A stretch of 64,000 nt of DNA from Gautieria morchelliformis (Eukaryota > Basidiomycota > Agaricomycetes > Gomphales > Gomphaceae). The translations under genes and the position numbers were made by a program. How positions within the stretch are numbered: position 1 is the stretch's first letter; each line of letters begins with the position of its first letter. Below, piece after piece: positions 12,101-22,145 of this stretch. A model generated the notes under the pieces. It was not told where the DNA came from and did no database searches. It saw only the letters and a list, made by a program, of their open reading frames with translations. Where the stretch lies: NCBI GenBank assembly GCA_015179125.1, contig WHVA01000145.1, positions 62,001 to 126,000 of the forward strand. Direction: 5' to 3'.

Positions 12101-14979
12101 GGTTCACATGCTCTAACAACATGGTATGTTTGGGAAGACGGAGCACTCGTTCTAGTGCGTCTGATCAAGGTCACATTCTGTGCGCCAATTAAGCTATCAC
12201 GGGAAGGGGCGGAAACGAACCTAGTTTGTGCTTCCTGCAATAATTGCAGCTGGCAGAAGGATGCGGCCTCAGGAAGAGAATCCGAAGATCAGGTGGGCTA
12301 CACACTTATATATAGGGACGCGTGTGCAGTACGTGACTCATTCAGACGGTGAACCTCTAAGATATTAGAAGTTTGTCCAGCGTTCGTCAGACGTGACTGC
12401 CAGAAAAATTGACAGCTGTGCGAAGCGGATGGTAGAAATACCGGTATTATGGGGAGGATGGGTAATAGGATTAAGCCTATCTTGTGATAGGAATGTATTT
12501 CGAGGGTTGATTTGGATCATGGATCAGCCAATGTTTGGCAGGTCAGAGCCGGCGGCCCAGCAGGACCCATATTCTCATACGATATACGCTAAGAAGTTAT
12601 CAAAAACTTAGCAAAAGGTCCAAGGTAAGGCACCGGGCGGACAGTCGAGCCGCTCGCTGCGCTTGGAACGGCCACCTGTGCCCTCAATTGTCTTGAAGGG
12701 GATGACATGGCTGACAGCATTGAGACTTTACTCCTGAGTAATATCCGTGAGCTTGGGCACGGGAGAATAAGAATAAGAATTCAAAATACAGAAAAGGAAA
12801 TAGCCTATATCTACCGAATTCAGTTCACATGTCTAAGGTCACTGTCACAATGAGTAACGCCGGCTGAGCTTTGACCACAACTGTCTTCAACCGGCAACCG
12901 GCAACTTTTTCATGCTCGTAGCGCATCGAATCTGGTCTGCGGATGTGTTAATTGGGCTCAACTGGAGCATCGTATCGTACTCGAACTAGACATCGTCGAC
13001 GCAGCCAGTGACATTGTGGGTCCCATATGGATGTAGTAGCATCCTAATCGATGTTACATGTTAGAAATCGACGTCCACGGTTAAGATGCAAGTTGAGTAA
13101 CAGGGATGACTGGAATTCTCGCTTGGCATCTATGGGTTCCATTGCACGCTCCATCCTCGGACGTCGGCGCACGTCAGTCGTAGTCTTGAGCTAGGTGATC
13201 ATACATACTTTGCCCATATCTCAAGAACTCCAATATCGCTACAGCCTTTACTGACAACACAAGAGCTGACATAGTGACTTGACATAGTGAATGGTACATA
13301 CGCAGTAGAGACGCCATCTGAAGCTTAAGTGATAGGGGTGTCAGTTTTGGAGAGGGTAGGCTTGTGGGGCTTTCTGGATCGAGACTGACACCGTCATGCT
13401 GCTTCTGTTCCAGAATACAATAGCTGTCCGATCGATCGATGCAGCACTGCATATCAGATCTACACTTCGATGCATTCACTAATCATCACAGGCCCGACGT
13501 TTGAGCCATGGGGATGCTGGAGATCGACATGGACAGACACAGATACTACCCTCAAATATTCTTTCGTAGGTGTCCACTTACTGCTGGCGCGTATTATTCC
13601 ATAAGTAGTCAGGAGGCATGCTCTCCAGTTCGAGACTCTCGCGTGCTTGCCTAGACTTACCTCTGTGTCAGAACTGCGCGTCCGTCGTTCGCCTCAGAGA
13701 TCTAGACCCGTGTACATGCATGCCTGTCCAGCTGTGTCCCAAGCTCTGATTTTTTTTTTTTAATGCAATGTACTCCAGGTTTGCGCGGGTTCCCTACTGG
13801 CACTATATACAGTACTGGACTGTGCCATAAATTCTGAGTTCTATCATGATGGCGCAGGCGCCATGTACAATCAAAGCTCGTATCACTATTCCATTCATTC
13901 ACGAAGAAGCGGAACCAAGGATACCCGCGCCTACCCCACCGCCTCCGGCACTGCATTCAACTTCAAATTATCGAAGACCAGCCAGCCGGTCGTGGTGACT
14001 GACGGGCCGCGCGTCTGTTTCTGTTTTCTGCATTGGCAATTGGACCAAGGTCGCGCCGCCCAATCCACTAGAATGCACGCCACTGTCCATAAATCCGGCG
14101 ACACGGCTGTTCTTCCTCCTATCCAGTACCTACTCTGCGAGCCGTCACTTGCTTCTCTCTGCCGCCACTGACAGATCACGTCGGCCTCATGCCTAATTGT
14201 CGACATGTCCCCCTAATGCCCATGCGGCAATTAAACCTCATAAAGCTACGCGAAGCCGAAGCAAATGATCAGTCCTCGGGACCAGGACGGCACAGCACAG
14301 GACACTCCAACGCGATATTAATTAAGTAATAAAGTATGAAGATTAAGGACAATCGTCAGGTCGATCGAATCAACGAACGAACCTGTTTTCGAAGTCGAAG
14401 CACAAGCGATAACAATAGTCATGGAGTACGTGATATGATTCAGAATAGGGCAGGTGTGGTGGATCGGGTAGGGAACATGGACTTGGGTCGAGGTGAACTG
14501 AATCCGGGGGGAGCGGCGCAGGGAGGCCAGAGAGGGGCGAGAGGGTGAGGCCAAGGTACGTACGTGCGTGTTGTGGAGTTGCATCTTATTTGGGCCTGTG
14601 TTTACGAATTGAGTCGAGAGTGCCCGGATCCTGTTTGAGCACAATCTTAATTACACCTGGGCCTTGGTCTGGTCGGATTTCGGGACGGATGGCACCGTGG
14701 TACGACGGTGCATGGATGGCATCGAAACCCCATTGAGAAGACCACAAGTGTACTATGGCGAGGACAATATAATATTTGACAGCACGAAGCGGGCGCACGG
14801 AATCCCCGTCGCGTGCACTGGGCGACAGCTCCGCCTGATCGCTTGCACATCCAAGTTCGAGCCACGCGGCACACGGATGCTGCTCAGGGCCGGCTAACGT
14901 CGACGGGTCGCGGTATCCATTAATCCTTTGACAACGCAACGCTTTAGAATACATAGAATATACACAGAATTGATGTCCT
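9164..14979. other. Gene-poor region of about 5.8 kb
   Basis: I see no supportable gene here. Weak open frames include a plus-strand 51-codon frame at 9,632 with a hydrophobic start (MSLMLITLLLVFLCLGVFL) ending at a perfect GTAAGT donor, so it could be a signal-anchor exon without a confirmed partner. Minus-strand frames lie at 9,946-10,355 and 13,174-13,479, and a plus-strand frame at 12,092-12,352. None shows a known motif. Base composition is mixed, and there is a T-run at 13,747-13,762. The stretch is not part of the duplication mosaic that begins near 16 kb. Confidence 0.4.
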
Positions 14980-15261
14980 CTAAGCTCCGATCAGTTGCGC
15001 AGGTTGTCGAGCCGCCGGCGCAATACGTTGCAAGAGATGCGCTGTGTACTTAGTTGAAAGGGAAAAAGAAGTGGCTGGGTTGTCGACCCTGATATCCAAC
15101 CCGGGGTTCCCTTTCACATAACCTGACAACCCTTTGAAATCACGGACAGCAGATGCCATGTCCTCGCAGTTGAGTATACTCTCGCTCTGAAAAAAGGCGG
15201 TCGAGTCAATCAGAGGAATTAAGGAGATACCGTATGTGCCATGTGCTAGCCACGTCAACAC
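14980..15261 (-). CDS. Hypothetical ORF, possibly a last exon
   Basis: This open frame has a protein-like composition (for example SAVRDFKGLSGYVKGNPGLD and a C-terminus LLQRIAPAARQPAQLIGA). A possible intron (GTATCTCC...TTTTCAG, about 15,180-15,230) lies inside it, so the true product may begin upstream or use only the last 63 or so codons. No domain is recognised. It is flanked by about 700 bp without a gene before the GC-rich block at 16 kb. Confidence 0.28.
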   Translation of the reverse strand: MLTWLAHGTYGISLIPLIDSTAFFQSESILNCEDMASAVRDFKGLSGYVKGNPGLDIRVDNPATSFSLSTKYTAHLLQRIAPAARQPAQLIGA

Positions 15262-16044
15262 CCATACGGTATCCCGTCAATTCCTCTCATGTTCACAGCT
15301 TCACTAAATTATGCTTAATGCACCCTTCTACGCCAACATTGTATCCCCATACACATTCATAAGTATAATGGTTGCTGTCAGATGACTTGGCAGCTGCTTG
15401 GCGGGTCACGATGTGGGGTGGGTCGATGTTGGAGGGTGGACTGTGAGACAAGTGCACAAATTAATGTGGCTCAGCACAGTTCTAGAACAATGGTTTTCGT
15501 GTTTTTTGAAATATGTGCAAGTCTTACAGCGGACATGTAGGCCGGGCGTTTGGGCCTCGGACCATGGCCGTGTTGTGTCCAGGGCTTGGCGTGGACGCAG
15601 GCAGGCTGATGACCCTGAATGGAACGCATGGAGCTCTCCCACAGGCGCAGTGACAGGAAGTGACACCGGCAGGGTGGTGTGGCGCTGTACGTACGCGCCG
15701 GCGGTCGATTCTTACGTGGGAACGCGACTGACCGCCGGGGACAAACACCCAATTACTCAATTTCCCCCGTTGCCATATGCGGCGATTCCCTTTTGGGGAT
15801 TTTCGCGGCACGGTATTCCCTAATCCAGCGTGTTCCCAAATGCCATCATTCCTGCCCAATATCATATGAGCCGCTCTGCGTCCGAGGCGAACGCGCGTGG
15901 ATTATATACCCCTATGATCATATATCCATTCGCCTCTCTCTCCCACCCTACAAGGCCTCACCCCACCACACCTACACACCTCGCACACGGCGGCGACGAC
16001 GACGAGCACCACCACCACCACCACCACACCGCACACCGACCAGT

Positions 16045-17490
16045 ATGTCCCACACCGTCCTCCCCCCCACGCCCTCTTCCTTGCGTTCCCTCTCCCCAGT
16101 CTACCCCACCTTCCTCCCCGACATCTCCTCACACAAGCCTCTCGCCCGCGGCGGGCCCTTCCCGCCCCCGCCGACAGGCCTCGAGCTCATGACCATGTTC
16201 CCCGCGTGTCCCCCGAGCGGGGCGTTTTTCCCGCATGCACACCAGACAAGCGCGGACGTGCACATGGGCGACGGCGGGGATGCGCACGCCGAGGACGGCG
16301 CGTGTGCGTGTGCGGCGTGCGCGCAGGGCGCGCGCGAGAGGGAGTATGCAGCACAGGCGATGGGCCGCGGGCTGCGCGGCACGAGCGCATGGTTCGGGCC
16401 GCAGGAGCGCGAGTTTTTCGGCGCGGGGGAGCGGGGGCGCGGTGGGGCGTCTGGCGGGGGGCGGGCGATTGCCGAGCGCGAGGCGTGCAGAGGTGGGGGA
16501 TACACGGGCAGCGATACGGACACACGCTGGCGCGGCGAGCGGGAGAACGAGCACGACTTCTTGGCGGGCGGGAACAGGCTGCGCGCGATCGGTGTCGGCG
16601 CAGGGGAGCACGGGGCGCCACTCCATGTCGCGACGGCGTGGAGCGAGGGCGAGCGGCGCCGCATGGTGGACGCGGAGCGGGAGCGCGGCAGGGTGGCGGC
16701 GGCGGCGGCGGAGCACCCCACCAAGAGACAGAAGAGTCTGGACACTTCTGCGATACCCAGCCCCGGCCCTGCGTCAGCTACGGACGTCGACGCGTCGCTG
16801 GCCACGTTGCGCCTCTCGCCTGTGGCCATGGGGCCTGCGCGCGGCTTGTCCTCCGCGGTACCAGAGCGGGAGCAGGAGCGGGTAAGGCCGCCGGCGTTCC
16901 CCGCACAGGCGGTCAGGCCGAAGGGGCGACCGGGGGCGAAGGGAGCAACGAAGGCGGGGTCTCCGCCTACGGTCTTGAACGGCGCGTCCCCGCGCAAGGC
17001 GCCGGCAGCAGCAGCAGCGGTGGCGGGCCCGCATCCGCATACGGCGTCCCCACATGTTCACACCTCGCCCATCGCCCCCGCGCCGCCCCCACCCCCGCAG
17101 TCCCCCGCGCCCCCTCCACCAGGCACCGCGGCAGCAGTGCCCCCAGCACCAAAAGCCGCCCCCCGCCGTCGCGCGGGCAAGTACACGAAACGCGCATTCG
17201 TAAACCAGCACCCCATGCCCCAGCCTTCTCCTCCCGCGGCGCAGCCGCTCGCGCCCAACGGAAACGGAAACGGCAACGCGCACGCGCACGCGCTGCAGCC
17301 GGAGTACCTGTACGGACACATGCTCCCGCCCCCGCCGTCGCACGCCGCCCCTTCGTCGCATGCGTATCCTTCCCCGCCGCAGCAGCAAGACCACGAACAT
17401 GCACACGAACACGAGCAAGCCCCTGCGCACGAACAGACGCGCGATCACGCGCACACGCTCCCGCCGCTGGTGCCTGTGGAGTGGAACTAG
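16045..17490 (+). CDS. GC-rich Pro/Ala/His-rich protein, full copy A
   Basis: Family not recognised; this is the longest copy of a multicopy gene in the window. ATG 16045 (MSHTVLPPTPSS) is chosen over the longer upstream frame because copy F has a matching MSHCPVP start and a TATATA lies about 140 bp upstream near 15,903. The product is about 481 residues. An N-terminal module carries PPTGLELMTMFPACPPSGAF, then a Cys cluster (CACAACAQG) and RGTSAWFGPQEREFFGAGER. The middle carries HDFLAGGNRLRAIG and GEHGAPLHVATAWSEGERRR, then SATDVDASLATLRLS. A basic stretch (RPKGRPGAKGATKAG) could be AT-hook-like. The C-terminal half is disordered Pro/Ala/His sequence around RRRAGKYTKRAFVNQ and ends LVPVEWN. 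The composition suggests a nuclear, disordered regulator, but that is inference. Its 3' end and UTR are duplicated at 24.3-25.6 kb. Confidence 0.55.
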   Translation: MSHTVLPPTPSSLRSLSPVYPTFLPDISSHKPLARGGPFPPPPTGLELMTMFPACPPSGAFFPHAHQTSADVHMGDGGDAHAEDGACACAACAQGAREREYAAQAMGRGLRGTSAWFGPQEREFFGAGERGRGGASGGGRAIAEREACRGGGYTGSDTDTRWRGERENEHDFLAGGNRLRAIGVGAGEHGAPLHVATAWSEGERRRMVDAERERGRVAAAAAEHPTKRQKSLDTSAIPSPGPASATDVDASLATLRLSPVAMGPARGLSSAVPEREQERVRPPAFPAQAVRPKGRPGAKGATKAGSPPTVLNGASPRKAPAAAAAVAGPHPHTASPHVHTSPIAPAPPPPPQSPAPPPPGTAAAVPPAPKAAPRRRAGKYTKRAFVNQHPMPQPSPPAAQPLAPNGNGNGNAHAHALQPEYLYGHMLPPPPSHAAPSSHAYPSPPQQQDHEHAHEHEQAPAHEQTRDHAHTLPPLVPVEWN

Positions 17491-18498
17491 GAGACGGATT
17501 CGGATTCGGCGTGGTGTGCGGTGCGTGTGGGTGTGGGTGTGTGTGAGGTGGGTAGGCGTGATCGAGGTGTCGAGGTTTGGGTGAGCGGGTGCATAGCACG
17601 TGGGCGGGACGGGCGTACGGGTGCGATCATCATGATGCCATGGACCCGGGGCGCGGATGGATGATGCAGGATCAAGCGTGCGCATCAGGCATTGTATCAA
17701 GCGGAAGACTCCAGGAACGGAGCGAGCAAGCAAGCAAGGGAAAGAGGGGAAAAAAAGGCAGTCGAAACCCAGAGGCCTCTGCCGCGCTGGCGCACTGGGC
17801 CGAGGGTGCGCGCACGAGCACCGTGGTGGTGCGGTGTGCGACTTGTGATGGGGCTGGCTGTCGGACGGGCGACGGATCACGCGCACGCGATGGGCCGGAT
17901 CGTGCCTTCCTCCGTCTTCTTCCGTGGTTTCTATATATATATGCGCTCTGGGTTTATTACGTCGTCTACGTGTCTTCGTCTACGTGTCTTGTACCATCGG
18001 TTGTTCGTGTTGTTGCGTTGTCGTCGTTGCGTCCTGTCGTTGTCGTGTCTTCGCCGTGATATATTAGGGATAGAGTGTCTTCGCTGTGATATCTAAGTCG
18101 TGTTGTATCGTTCTGTATCGTCCATTGCCTCTGTCATAAACTACTCACATCCACCGATACATGCATTAATATATCCAATAAGTACGTACAGTATTCCCAA
18201 CCGACTTCACAAATTCATCCCCACTCAGCGCCGTTCGATTCATTCCACCCAACATCAATTAATTAATAATTCCCTGGAGCTTCAGGGACTTTAAGATGAA
18301 TATCTCCCTGGTCATACGATAAATTATACGATATATTAACGACATAACCAGCTAAAATCATGTAATTAGTCGTAGTATACACTCGGACTGAGGCGTTATT
18401 ATGTAGTAATCTGAACTGAGCGCATCGCTGTTCCACCACCTGCTTCGTGCCTTTCGCTACTTAAGATTAAATAAGAGGGGGTCCCCGCTCTTAAGCTT

Positions 18499-18517
18499 CA
18501 TACCAGTGACTGGTATG
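18499..18517. repeat. 19-bp perfect palindrome
   Basis: CATACCAGTGACTGGTATG reads the same on both strands around one central base. In the second SD1 copy the matching site (about 25,843) has only the left arm, and foreign sequence begins right there. Confidence 0.6.
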
Positions 18518-18649
18518 TAAATTGAACTTTACAGTAAAGCAGTGAGTTAGACACCTGGCAATGCTTAGTAATGACCAGTGCTAAATTGTAGTCATTTTGT
18601 CTACTGCACATCAGTGTCGTCCGACTTCGCCGCACTGGCAGCTTCGTCA

Positions 18650-18693
18650 AAAGCACTGCGGACCAGTGCTCGAACACTGGTCCGCAGTGCTTT
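18650..18693. repeat. Perfect hairpin, 19-bp stem and 6-nt loop
   Basis: The left arm AAAGCACTGCGGACCAGTG pairs without mismatch with the right arm across a loop CTCGAA. The hairpin is absent from the otherwise similar second copy (about 26,255), which reads straight through. It may be a palindrome-generating repair scar or a tiny foldback insertion. Confidence 0.7.
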
Positions 18694-18919
18694 CGACACT
18701 TGTCATTAGTTCTTGAGCTTCCTGTAGTTCATAGAAGGCCCCTTGTCCGCTAGACAAGGGAATCTGAGGCTTCTTCTGGCGCCGCGAGCATCGGCACAGT
18801 GCTGTGTCTATGTGAGAGTTCATCCTCATAAGGCTTCGCCTTCCAGCGCAGCTGTAGGAAGACATAGCTGACATGGCTGTGATTTGAATAGGAACGATAC
18901 CGTTTATGCCACAGCCTTG

Positions 18920-18965
18920 GGAAGCCAAATGTACGGAAAGGACTTCCAAACACTATATATACCTG
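18920..18965 (+). promoter_or_regulatory. C2H2-family promoter, here ahead of an unrelated gene
   Basis: The block GGGAAGCCAAAT ... CCAAACACTATATATACCTG is shared with 26,485-26,545 and 60,835-60,890. The TATATATA is at 18,954-18,961, about 70 bp upstream of the ATG at 19,025. At the other two sites the same promoter lies 60-80 bp ahead of the MYNQ start of C2H2 genes. Conservation over three copies supports promoter function; activity is inferred. Confidence 0.55.
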
Positions 18966-19024
18966 CTAACTTCGCGCCAACTTGTCCCCCATCTTCTTTA
19001 CGCAGGCGATTGTGACGCGCTATT

Positions 19025-20844
19025 ATGCCAGCTTGGGAGACCTATTACAAGGAACTCCTCTCAAGGGGTCATGGACATGCGCTATGGGACGCCGACCCAG
19101 GTGAACAGCCTGCTCTCGATATTGCCGATGTCGGATATATGTATGAGGGCGCTTTTGTCCGCCTTTTCAACGCATCCAAGCAGATCGGAGATGTGTCCAA
19201 CCGGCTAGGGACACCAGTTGGGTATAAGCCCATTCGCGTGGGTGAAATCATGGAGGGCACTCTTTCTGCCAGCCAACCCATCACAAGTGAGACTGTGCTT
19301 CAGCGTGGAGTTGATGTAAATGTTTCTGGAGGGTATGGGTTCCATATCGACATTTACTGTACCACCGCTGAGCCATTTGACTTTCAGACCGACGGTGCAA
19401 CCTTTTGGTGGTTTCAGTTTCCAGTGTACGAAAGAAACGGGTGCGGCGCTTATTATCGGAGAAGACGCGGAACGTAGGAACGCTCTGGAGAAACATATCT
19501 TCATTCGTTATATCCTTGAAAACCATCACGTATGGCTCAAATTTGCCAATGATATTCATAATCGCGGTATTAACCTTGATGAGCTCATCCTGGTTACGGG
19601 TTGTGATAGGACTTCAGCGTGGGCAAGCGCCGCTTTCTCTGCCTCCTCGAATCAACTTGGTGTTGAATTCCGCATAGGAGACGTTGCAGTCGCTCAGGGT
19701 GGTCTCTCCGTTTGGGGTTCCTGGCGTAACTGTCAATCTGTCCAGGTAAACTCTGGCCCTCGGGTGCGCCACACGAAACCCTTAGGTTCGCAGCCAACAG
19801 CAACTGAACTTGACGCGGCGAATTTACTCTCTCGGCCTGACCCTGAACACGAGCCCACAGCCACTGACCAGTTTGCAGTGGGCGACGTTCGGCAGCGATT
19901 TGGCTTCAAGACTGAACAAAATGCTACGGACTTGTCTCGGGAAGAAGACGACCATTCAAAAGCATTGTGTTCCACGCTCCGCGGCCACATTGTGTTATTC
20001 AGCGCGTTTCTTGCGCGCATGTTGTTCTGTATATGCAATTTTTTCGTAGCCGTTATCTCTGGTAATCACCGAGTCCATTCGCTTCAACCACTCCTTCCCG
20101 AAGCAGTTGTATGGGACCAAGGTACCTTATTATCATTCCCGCATACGGATGATACACGCTCTTCACAAGTGCCAACATTTACCGATGATTCCGCGTCTAC
20201 ACTCACTTTGACTCCACCCATTCCTTCGCCCCCTCGAAACCAATGCATTTTTCTACGTGGCTTCAAAGTATGCGATAGATCTAGCCTGAAGAAGCGCTTA
20301 CGACGTCTTGGTCGAAACAAGTCATCAGCAGATGACGGCTTCACGCGGCTGCCGGTGGTTCGAAGCCAAAGGGATGATAAGGACGACCGGGGGAGGGCTT
20401 CCAGCTCGTCAGAGAGGGCCTCATCTGGCGGCGTTCGGGAAGCTGAGGGAGGCCATGACGAAGATACAGGGCAAGATAGCTCTCCTGGATCTGGATCCAG
20501 CTGTCAAAATTCATCTGGGTCACAGGACTCATTGGGTTTATCATCGGAAACTGACAGCACAAGCTTTGTTGATACAGAACAGTCGGATCACAAACATGCC
20601 CTTTACCCTCATTGCAACGGAATACCAGTGCGTACACATTTCTGGCCATTACACTTCCCTGAATGTTACCAAACAGCCGTTAACACCCTTAGATATTCTG
20701 ATGGAATACATTTTTGAGGTTTCTGGTTTTGTCACTTCTTGTACTACCAATCCATTCATATCATTCCAGAAATCGTCGGCAGACCTTGCGCTTGTCCACC
20801 ATGATGACCTTTCCACATTGCTAGGGGTCTGTCCACCATTTTAA
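19025..20844 (+). CDS. Agaricomycete-expanded family protein of unknown function
   Basis: Four exons: 19025-19332, 19388-20627, 20677-20718 and 20770-20844, about 554 residues. The N-terminus (WETYYKELLSRGHGHALWD, then DVGYMYEGAFVRLFN) is what I recall, without a search, as the start of a large family of uncharacterised proteins in mushroom genomes. Further landmarks are FQCTKETGAALIIGEDAER, LVTGCDRTSAWASAAFS, GGLSVWGSWR and, after a variable stretch, NQCIFLRGFKV. A Ser/Asp-rich region precedes the C-terminal LDILMEYIFEKSSADLALVHHDDLS. No catalytic motif or membrane segment is evident. Exon joins are supported because each restores this family-like pattern. It sits directly behind a promoter copied from the C2H2 family. 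Confidence 0.72.
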
Positions 20845-21281
20845 ATGACTTCCATGCCTTAATCCATGAATCATTAGGCCACGACATCTACTGGGGTTGA
20901 GGATGCACTCTGCCAGCTCACACCCATAGTCTTTGTCAAGAATGGCGGTGTGTATATCAAGCTGCTAATGCTGCTATTTCCATTGACACATCATTATCTA
21001 GTCGGGATGCTGGAGAGTACATTCAAAGCATATCAAAACACGAAACCGATGAATGCAAATACATCTATGCCCCCCTCAATTATATTCCCAGAGCAAGCAC
21101 CACTTCCTGGAAACGCATCAGTAACATCACATGAGCAGAGGGCACATGAAGAAGAAAGGAGCGTATTGAGCACTTCGTTCCTAGAAGTCAACGTTTCACA
21201 ATTGTGCAACGACACTGCCCATGATAGTCGCCACGGTAATGAGGGGCAGGACCGTGATCATGAGGACTCATTTGACACTAA
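20845..21281 (+). other. Spacer with a weak open frame
   Basis: Between the previous stop and the next recognisable exon, a frame from 20,950 stays open to 21,348 and is rich in Ser, Thr and His. It has no known motif. It could be leader exons of the following STAND-type gene or untranslated sequence. Confidence 0.3.
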
Positions 21282-21763
21282 AAAAATTCCATCGCTCTCA
21301 CTAGCAGGCAAGCCGTCAGAAACCCTAGCTCTTGTACTAAAGCGCTAACCAATCAATCAGCGAATGTCATTAGTGTTCTTCAGTTCACCAGCACGGCACT
21401 CGGCAAGTGTTATTGCTATGCAAGTCCTGCAAGGGACGCTTCCAGAGATCAGAAGCGAGTCATTGACCAGCTGTCTGGATTACTAAAAGTGCTTGAAGAT
21501 GTCTATCAGCTAGTCGACCATGGGGAGACCGGAGAGCCATCTGGATTGCTAGCTCTAACTGGACTGCTAAATAACCCCCTTGGTTTTCCTTGTTGCCGTT
21601 CCGAGTTAGAAAGTCTCGGAACGGTGTTAGGAATTGAACCAGGACGTGGCGGTCACACGCAGGCACTGACCTGGCCGTTAAAAGAGGCCGATGTCAACAG
21701 GACCCTTAGCAAACTATCACAGTTTCAGGACTTGTTGGCCACCGCCCTGGACGTAGATCAGAG
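21282..21763 (+). CDS. Fungal STAND/NLR N-terminal helical domain, truncated
   Basis: One exon-like stretch encodes a domain ordered as ANVISVLQFTSTALGKCYCY, then RDQKRVIDQLSGLLKVLEDV, PLGFPCCRSELESLGTVLG and HTQALTWPLKEADVNRTL, ending KLSQFQDLLATALDVDQR before a GTACGT donor at 21,764. This pattern matches the N-terminal helical (PigL_N/HeLo-like) domain that in fungi precedes NACHT or NB-ARC modules of STAND receptors. No NACHT P-loop and no ankyrin/WD/TPR repeats follow; the next recognisable sequence is a C2H2 gene copy. The start codon and upstream exons are not identified. It is best seen as a truncated receptor or a stand-alone effector-like domain. Confidence 0.6.
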
Positions 21764-22145
21764 GTACGTTCATGTTGCACCTACCTAGCAGCCATCCTGA
21801 TCTTCTCGGCAGGTATTTAAGTGTCGGCGGGTGTTTAACTGTCGGGGAGCAGTCAGTCCCGCGGGCACGGTCGTGTATGTGGTGTGTAGATGGTGCTTGG
21901 TAACACACTAACCTCTTTTTTACTTTGAAGGCCATCGTTTGGGCGGCTTGGATTTATCCGGAAATATTATACCGAGGGACCGTGGACCGCCTTCCTTGGA
22001 GGATGATCGCCGGCCACATCTCTTCCCGTCCATCTCAGACCAAGATGAAGGCCTCGGACACGCGCCAGTCGATATCATCTTTTTTGATGATAACTCACTG
22101 TTAGAGAGCACCTTAAACCCACCATTTCCACCTTACTCGCGCATT
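21764..22145 (+). other. Junction between the NLR-type exon and C2H2 copy 1
   Basis: A frame running 21,939-22,448 joins a unique stretch (RDRGPPSLEDDRRPHLFPS) to the C2H2 leader motif SLLESTLNP, so a fusion transcript is conceivable. The junction with C2H2-family DNA is near 22,083-22,090, where GATAACTCACTGTTAGAG matches the leader of the other copies. Confidence 0.4.

Larger units (their letters stand above)
17139..18971 (+). repeat. Segmental duplication SD1, copy 1
   Basis: From about 17,139 (inside the Pro-rich gene) to the TATA promoter at 18,954 this segment is nearly collinear with about 24,345-26,545. It covers the last 117 codons of the Pro-rich gene, its 3' UTR with a short TATATATA run, an AT-richer tail, and the upstream region and promoter of the C2H2 family. 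Relative to copy 2 it lacks two insertions but carries extra palindromic DNA at 18,650-18,693. The left breakpoint falls within coding sequence. Confidence 0.8.

Noticed and set aside
15406-15865. Minus- and plus-strand ORFs of 86-141 codons
   Set aside because: No domain, no conserved paralog and strong overlap on both strands; they look fortuitous in the region upstream of the Pro-rich gene.
16206-17886. Very long alternative frames over the GC-rich block (for example 446 codons plus strand, 370 codons minus strand)
   Set aside because: High GC removes stop codons in all frames. Only the frame ending LVPVEWN is conserved with the other copies.
18647-18953. Minus-strand ORFs over the C2H2 promoter region
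   Set aside because: The DNA is conserved between duplicates but the frames are not maintained at 26,278-26,559, so promoter conservation explains it better.
20353-20363. tRNA B-box-like GGTTCGAAGCC
   Set aside because: It lies in a coding exon, with no A-box, no acceptor stem and no T-run terminator nearby.
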